Origin: Thermodesulfobacteriota bacterium
GTDB lineage: Bacteria; Desulfobacterota; QYQD01
Direction: 5' to 3'
Assembly: GCA_030017815.1 (NCBI GenBank)
Contig: JASEGX010000020.1
Coordinates: 1-17,802 of the forward strand
DNA: 17,802 nt
Shown: positions 14,344 through 17,802 of the stretch, in pieces
How positions within the stretch are numbered: the first letter of the stretch is position 1
Layout: each line of letters starts with the position of its first letter
Program-made: the position numbers and the translations under genes
Notes under the pieces: generated by a model
What the model was told of the DNA's origin: nothing
Database searches by the model: none
The model's input: the letters and a program-made list of their open reading frames with translations, nothing else

Positions 14344-14475
14344 ATGCGAAAGGGACCTTTTATTATTATTGGTGTATTTCTTCTTTTGTGTTTAATGGGC
14401 ACGGTTACCGGCGAGGTCAGGTATGTACTGGAAAAGGCCGTTAGTATATGTCTTGATTGCATAGGTATCGGATGA
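14344..14475 (+). CDS. CD1871A-type CxxC membrane microprotein
   Basis: This 43-residue ORF is a good gene. ATG 14344 follows a GGAG/GAGG-rich ribosome site just after the preceding stop, and its TGA overlaps the ATG of the polyferredoxin gene (ATGA, 14472-14475). It has one N-terminal membrane helix (about 5-22, 'PFIIIGVFLLLCLMGTV') and ends in 'KAVSICLDCIGIG' with a CxxC pair at C36 and C39. This ending matches my recollection of the CD1871A family of CxxC microproteins (typical end ICLECIGIG), which often precede 4Fe-4S membrane proteins. It may be a small membrane redox or cluster-binding partner of the protein encoded next; the biochemical role is unknown to me. Confidence 0.8.
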   Translation: MRKGPFIIIGVFLLLCLMGTVTGEVRYVLEKAVSICLDCIGIG

Positions 14476-15416
14476 GGCGGTACCTACGGCGAATTATTCA
14501 GTCCCTTTCGGCCTTATTCCTCAATGGTTACTGGTACTTTCCTATAAGCCGGACGATATATCAGGGTCAGCTTAAGTCTATCTGCTCTCCAGGGTTAAAC
14601 TGTCATTCCTGCCCGGCAGCTATAACTGCGTGCCCCCTCGGTGCCATCCAGAATTTTATGGCCGGTATCCGTGCCTCAGTGGAAGCGGCGCGCTACCATT
14701 TTGGATTCTATGTCCTGGGATGGCTGGGGATTATTGGAGGACTGGTGGGACGCATGCCCTGCGGCTGGATATGCCCCTTTGGTCTTATCCAGGACCTTTT
14801 GTTTAAAATCCCCGGGCGCAAGATCAGGATACCCGATATCTTCAGCTATGGCCCTTATATCTTCCTGGCTCTGACCATCTTTATCTTGCCCATCTGGGTG
14901 GTTGATGCCTTTGGATATGGGTTCCTGTGGTTTTGTAAGTTTATCTGCCCGGCCGGGACCCTGGAGGCCGGACTGCCGCTTTTAATCCTGCAACCAACCC
15001 TGTATGGGATGGTTGGGCATCTCTTTTACATTAAGGTAGCGGTCTTGTTTTTCTTTTTTACCTGGAGTGTCCTGGCCAGCCGTCCCTTCTGTCGCACCGT
15101 ATGCCCCCTCGGGGCATTTTATTCTTTCTTTAACCGGGCGAGCCTCTTCCAGCTCAAGTATCATCCGGAGAAATGCACACATTGTGAGTTATGCTACCAG
15201 GACTGTCCCGTAGATATTAAATTTTATGAATCACCCAATGACATACGGTGCATACGCTGTCTGGTATGTCTGCGCGAGTCCTGTGCATTCGGGGCTATTT
15301 CCTGGGAGATGGGAGGCATAGAAGGTCAAAGTTCAAGGCCCAAAACGTCACTGGTCAATAGTCAATTGTCACTGGTAAAGAAGACCCAGCTTCCCGACTT
15401 AACCAATGACCAATGA
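14472..15416 (+). CDS. Membrane polyferredoxin, NapH/CcoG-like 4Fe-4S protein
   Basis: The 314-residue membrane protein carries many iron-sulfur ligands. An N-terminal C38/C44/C47/C54 group comes first, then 'CGWICPFGLIQ' (97-107), 'CKFICPAG' (155-162) and 'CRTVCPLGA' (207-215), and two classic 4Fe-4S motifs: C235-C238-C241-C245P and C260-C263-C266-C271. Membrane helices are at about 78-95, 124-145 and 182-200. This is the NapH/NosR/CcoG type (COG0348), which moves electrons between the quinone pool or membrane and periplasmic or cytoplasmic partners. ATG 14472 overlaps the microprotein stop and has AGGT at good spacing, so I prefer it to the TTG at 14457. The last 30 or so residues, after 'SWEMGGIEG', are encoded by 7-bp repeat sequence and are low-complexity, so they are probably not part of the functional fold. 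Confidence 0.9.
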   Translation: MRRYLRRIIQSLSALFLNGYWYFPISRTIYQGQLKSICSPGLNCHSCPAAITACPLGAIQNFMAGIRASVEAARYHFGFYVLGWLGIIGGLVGRMPCGWICPFGLIQDLLFKIPGRKIRIPDIFSYGPYIFLALTIFILPIWVVDAFGYGFLWFCKFICPAGTLEAGLPLLILQPTLYGMVGHLFYIKVAVLFFFFTWSVLASRPFCRTVCPLGAFYSFFNRASLFQLKYHPEKCTHCELCYQDCPVDIKFYESPNDIRCIRCLVCLRESCAFGAISWEMGGIEGQSSRPKTSLVNSQLSLVKKTQLPDLTNDQ

Positions 15417-15459
15417 CCAATGACCAATGACCAATGACTAATGACTAATGACTAATGAC
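15352..15459. repeat. Heptamer array (5x CAATGAC + 3x TAATGAC) with an upstream complementary arm
   Basis: Eight perfect 7-bp units run in tandem: CAATGAC five times (15404-15438) and TAATGAC three times (15439-15459). A diverged arm at 15352-15376, made of TGGTCAA, TAGTCAA and TTGTCAC units, is complementary to 15402-15426 at 20 of 25 positions, so the block can form a hairpin. The stop codons of both converging genes lie inside it. Confidence 0.85.
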
Positions 15460-16029
15460 ATTCACTTCTTTGATGTTAAAAAGATTCATGGCTTCCTCAA
15501 TTCCCTGCCGGACTATGACTTCAGATGCCTTTCCCGCTTTTTTTAGAGTCTCTTCTAAAATTGATCTCTCTTCAAAAGAAAATGGTTCAAGGACGTAGTG
15601 CTCTGGCTTCTGTTGAGGTAAGGGCCTGCCGATCCCAATCTTAAGGCGTGGGAATTCCCGGGTGCCCAGGGTCTCAATAATCGAATCCACGCCGTTATGT
15701 CCGCCTGATCCTCCGCTTCGCACTATCTTTATGCGCCCTAAGGGAATGTCCATATCATCATGGACGACCAGGAGGCCCTGGGGGGGTATCTTATGGAAGC
15801 TAAGTATCTGGGCTACTGCTAAACCGCTTCGGTTCATATAAGTAAGGGGCGTGGCCAGGAGGACTTGCCTTTCGCCAATATACCCCTTACCAATGAGGCT
15901 ATCCCACTTCTTTGCGGCGAGTGAGATCTGAAATATCCCGGCAAGGTGATCAATAAGGATAAAACCAATATTATGCCTGGTTTCTGCATACTTGATGCCG
16001 GGATTGCCAAGGCCAACAATACAACGCAA
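15445..16029 (-). CDS. pth: Peptidyl-tRNA hydrolase
   Basis: Pth cleaves peptidyl-tRNA released by drop-off and recycles the tRNA. The 194-residue protein is full length with the active-site set in place: N9 in 'VGLGNPG', catalytic H19 in 'TRHNIGF', N66 in 'TYMNRSG', D91 in 'VVHDDMDIPLG' and N112 in 'SGGHNG'. 'RLKIGIGRP' and 'YVLEPF' are also typical. The start is TTG 16029, 2 nt after the rplY stop; there is no strong ribosome site of its own, so translation is probably coupled to rplY. The last residues (approximately VISH) and the TAG are encoded by the TAATGAC repeat units. The order prs-rplY-pth is a common bacterial arrangement. Confidence 0.96.
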   Translation of the reverse strand: MRCIVGLGNPGIKYAETRHNIGFILIDHLAGIFQISLAAKKWDSLIGKGYIGERQVLLATPLTYMNRSGLAVAQILSFHKIPPQGLLVVHDDMDIPLGRIKIVRSGGSGGHNGVDSIIETLGTREFPRLKIGIGRPLPQQKPEHYVLEPFSFEERSILEETLKKAGKASEVIVRQGIEEAMNLFNIKEVNVISH

Positions 16030-16031
16030 CT

Positions 16032-16694
16032 TTATTTCGACTCTTTTGCCTCGGGTTCCTTGCCCTTGGTGGAAGCCACTTCCGGTTCAGCAGCGGCTTC
16101 TTCCTCGGCGGCAACCGCTTTTTCTTCAGCTGCCGGCGGAACCACGGTAACTAAAGTGATGGCGGCATCGTCCAGCACATGGAGGTTTTCCGGCAGCTTC
16201 AGGTCTTTTATATGGATTGATTCCCCAATGTCCAGGGAAGTGACATCAACCTCGATGAATTCCGGAATGTCTGCCGGAAGACACTCCAGCTCGATTTCAC
16301 GGGTTACTGTCTGGAGGATACCACTTAGCTCTACTCCCTTGGCCCGCCCCTTGACGTGCAAAGGAACCCGGACCGCTATTTCCTTATCCATAGCGACTTC
16401 ATACAAATCGGTATGGATAATTTCCCGGCTCAGGGGATTCGTTTGCACTTCTTTCAACATAGCCATTTTATTTACTGTATGGCCATTGTCTTTAATGGTC
16501 AGGGCAAAAATGGCATTGTCGCTTCCAGCCTTATTAAGCTTACGTTTAAGGTCCAGACTATCCAGTGTCAGAGGTTGAGGTGGAATTCCTTTGCCATAGA
16601 AGATAGCCGGGATAAGACCCTGACGGCGCAGACTGCGAGCCGCGCCTTTTCCCATTTTTTCTCTACTTTCTGCGGTTAATTCAATCTGTTTCAT
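16032..16694 (-). CDS. rplY: 50S ribosomal protein bL25 (CTC form)
   Basis: bL25 binds 5S rRNA in the large ribosomal subunit. The 220-residue protein is the long two-domain (CTC, general-stress) form. The N-terminal 5S-binding domain (about 1-95) has 'RSLRRQGLIPAIFYGKG' and 'LKEVQTNPLSREIIHTDLYEV'; the C-terminal beta domain runs to about residue 187 ('ECLPADIPEFIEVDVTSLDIGESIHIKDL'). An Ala/Glu-rich tail of about 30 residues follows, as is common in this form. ATG 16694 is preceded on the minus strand by AGGAGG at ideal spacing. It sits 9 nt after prs and 2 nt before pth in one operon. Confidence 0.97.
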   Translation of the reverse strand: MKQIELTAESREKMGKGAARSLRRQGLIPAIFYGKGIPPQPLTLDSLDLKRKLNKAGSDNAIFALTIKDNGHTVNKMAMLKEVQTNPLSREIIHTDLYEVAMDKEIAVRVPLHVKGRAKGVELSGILQTVTREIELECLPADIPEFIEVDVTSLDIGESIHIKDLKLPENLHVLDDAAITLVTVVPPAAEEKAVAAEEEAAAEPEVASTKGKEPEAKESK

Positions 16695-16703
16695 TTATTC
16701 CTC

Positions 16704-17645
16704 CTAAACAAACAAAGAACTTACGGAATCTTCATTATGGATACGTTGGATGGCTTCCCCCAGGAGTTCTGCTACAGATAACACCTCGATCTTCCGGCAT
16801 TTTTGGGCCTCCGGCCCGAGGGGAATAGTGTCTGTGACTATCAGTTTGCTTATAGGTGAAGCCTCAATGCGTTCGATAGCCGGACCGGATAAAACCGGGT
16901 GTGTGGTACAGGCGTGTATCACCTTCGCCCCGTGCTCATGCAGGGCCTGGGCGGCCTGACAGAGTGTCCCGGCCGTATCTACCATGTCATCAAGTATAAC
17001 CACATTTTTACCTTTTACATTGCCGATAATATTCATTACCTGTGATTCATTCGGCCGCTCCCGGCGTTTATCAATAATAGCCAGTTGGGCCTCCAGCCGT
17101 TTGGCAAAGGCCCTGGTTCTCTCTACGCCTCCGGCATCGGGAGATACCATAACCAGATTTTCAAGAAAATGCTCGCGTATATATTCCAGAAGCACGGGGG
17201 CGGCGAAAAGATTGTCCACGGGTATATTGAAAAAACCCTGGATTTGTCCGGCATGGAGGTCCATGGCCAGGACGCGGCGCGCGCCAGGCGTAGTTATTAG
17301 ATCTGCCACCAGTTTTGCGGTTATCGGCGTGCGCGGAGCCACTTTCCTGTCCTGACGGCCATAGCCATAGTAGGGGATGACGGCAGTAATCCGCCTAGCC
17401 GAGGCCCGGCGCAGGGCGTCGATCATAATAAGCAATTCCATTAGATTTTGGTTTACAGGAGGGCAGGTGGGTTGAATTACAAATACATCGCTGCCGCGTA
17501 CATTTTCGCCGATTTCGACCAGGGTTTCGCCATCGCTGAAAGTGCGAACAACGGCCTCACCCAATTCCATGTCCAGGTAGCGACATATAGCCTGTGCCAG
17601 GGGTAGATTGGAGTTGCCGGAGAATATCTTGAGTCTGTTGATCAT
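16704..17645 (-). CDS. prs: Ribose-phosphate pyrophosphokinase (PRPP synthetase)
   Basis: Prs makes PRPP from ribose 5-phosphate and ATP for nucleotide, NAD, histidine and tryptophan synthesis. From ATG 17645 the protein has 313 residues, the normal class I length. Visible landmarks are 'KIFSGNSN' (6-13), 'SDGETLVEIGENVRGSDVFVIQ' (37-58), the flexible loop 'YYGYGRQDRKVAPRTPI' (92-108), 'MDLHAGQIQGFF' (128-139), 'VSPDAGGVERTRAFA' (167-181) and the PRPP loop 'VVILDDMVDTAGT' (215-227). The upstream GTG at 17654 would add three residues but lies inside the Shine-Dalgarno AGGTG (17656-17652), so ATG 17645 is the better start. A hairpin of 7-bp repeats precedes it in the likely leader. It heads the prs-rplY-pth operon and may be read through from tRNA-Gln. 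Confidence 0.97.
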   Translation of the reverse strand: MINRLKIFSGNSNLPLAQAICRYLDMELGEAVVRTFSDGETLVEIGENVRGSDVFVIQPTCPPVNQNLMELLIMIDALRRASARRITAVIPYYGYGRQDRKVAPRTPITAKLVADLITTPGARRVLAMDLHAGQIQGFFNIPVDNLFAAPVLLEYIREHFLENLVMVSPDAGGVERTRAFAKRLEAQLAIIDKRRERPNESQVMNIIGNVKGKNVVILDDMVDTAGTLCQAAQALHEHGAKVIHACTTHPVLSGPAIERIEASPISKLIVTDTIPLGPEAQKCRKIEVLSVAELLGEAIQRIHNEDSVSSLFV

Positions 17646-17651
17646 CTTCTG

Positions 17652-17656
17652 CACCT
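17652..17656 (-). promoter_or_regulatory. Shine-Dalgarno setting the prs start at ATG 17645
   Basis: AGGTG on the minus strand ends 6 nt before ATG 17645. The alternative GTG start overlaps it, so it cannot be served by it. Confidence 0.55.
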
Positions 17657-17663
17657 AATATCC

Positions 17664-17724
17664 GTTGACCGTTAACCGTTGACCGAGAAGAATTTGCTCT
17701 TGTGGTGAACGGTTAACGGTCAAC
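17664..17724. repeat. Heptamer palindrome with 17-nt perfect arms in the prs leader
   Basis: GTTGACCGTTAACCGTT (17664-17680) is exactly complementary to 17708-17724, separated by a 27-nt loop with a few further pairs (ACC 17682-17684 with GGT 17704-17706). The arms are heptamers TTGACCG and TTAACCG. It lies between the tRNA-Gln 3' end and the prs ribosome site, on the transcribed side of both. Confidence 0.8.
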
Positions 17725-17737
17725 AGTGAACGTTAAT

Positions 17738-17802
17738 TGGCTGGGGTGGGAGGATTCGAACCTCCGAATGCGGGTTCCAAAGACCCGTGTCTTACCGCTT
17801 GA
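17738..17802 (-). tRNA. tRNA-Gln (anticodon TTG), 5' end outside window
   Basis: On the minus strand the 3' part of a tRNA is clear. The D-loop fragment 'AAGCGGTAAGAC' comes first, followed by an anticodon stem CGGGT/ACCCG around the loop CTTTGGA (anticodon TTG, glutamine). The T-arm is GGAGG-TTCGAAT-CCTCC, then acceptor strand CACCCCA, discriminator G and an encoded CCA (17740-17738). About ten 5' nucleotides lie beyond the window. Lying just upstream of prs is a common arrangement in Deltaproteobacteria. Confidence 0.93.

Noticed and set aside
15404..15459. CRISPR array
   Set aside because: The 7-bp units are contiguous with no spacers; it is a simple tandem heptamer array.
15946..16578. 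210-residue plus-strand ORF
   Set aside because: Ser/Ala-rich antisense shadow of rplY, which is unambiguous on the other strand.

Overview
The window looks like chromosomal DNA of a motile, flagellated Gram-negative bacterium, most likely a Desulfobacterota (former Deltaproteobacteria) member. Clues are the abundance of HDOD, HD-GYP and PAS/REC histidine-kinase genes, many TTG/GTG starts, an rsmI-HPr-EI block without a sugar permease, the order tRNA-Gln / prs / rplY / pth on one strand, and intergenic repeats with TCGTAAAAAGTC ends. The lineage is an inference; no rRNA or diagnostic marker is present.

Region 1 (1-6326, + strand) is a tightly packed signalling operon. It holds the 3' end of a PilZ gene, a possible 22-codon linker ORF, a small soluble histidine kinase with an altered H-box, a CheZ-type phosphatase with an intact CheY-binding tail, an HDOD-GAF-PAS-kinase and a REC-PAS-kinase-REC hybrid. 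No membrane segments are evident in these proteins, so they appear to sense cytoplasmic signals. Region 2 (6378-7928, - strand) is motA-motB, behind a very good match to a sigma-28 (FliA) flagellar promoter. Region 3 (8072-10057, + strand) is a c-di-GMP phosphodiesterase (HD-GYP) followed closely by a stand-alone HDOD protein. Together these genes look like a motility and c-di-GMP control locus, although CheA, CheY and flagellar structural genes are not in the window.

Region 4 (10293-13247, + strand) is housekeeping and regulation: rsmI, HPr and PTS Enzyme I. A small coiled-coil ORF and a small zinc-ribbon protein follow on the - strand. Region 5 (14033-15416, + strand) is a three-gene operon: an MTH1187-type thiamine-binding protein, a 43-residue CxxC membrane microprotein of the CD1871A type, and a membrane polyferredoxin. 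Region 6 (15445 to the end, - strand) runs tRNA-Gln, prs, rplY, pth.

The most unusual feature is the intergenic DNA. At least six junctions carry short sequences built from 7-bp units and folded as imperfect palindromes. The unit differs at each site (GTTACGA, GTTATTN, ATGGCTG, ACCGTTG, CAATGAC/TAATGAC, TTGACCG/TTAACCG) but the design is the same. Several of them supply the C-terminal codons and stop codons of the adjoining genes. Two larger palindromic or composite repeats (about 10117-10275 and 13523-13692) share a TCGTAAAAAGTC end.
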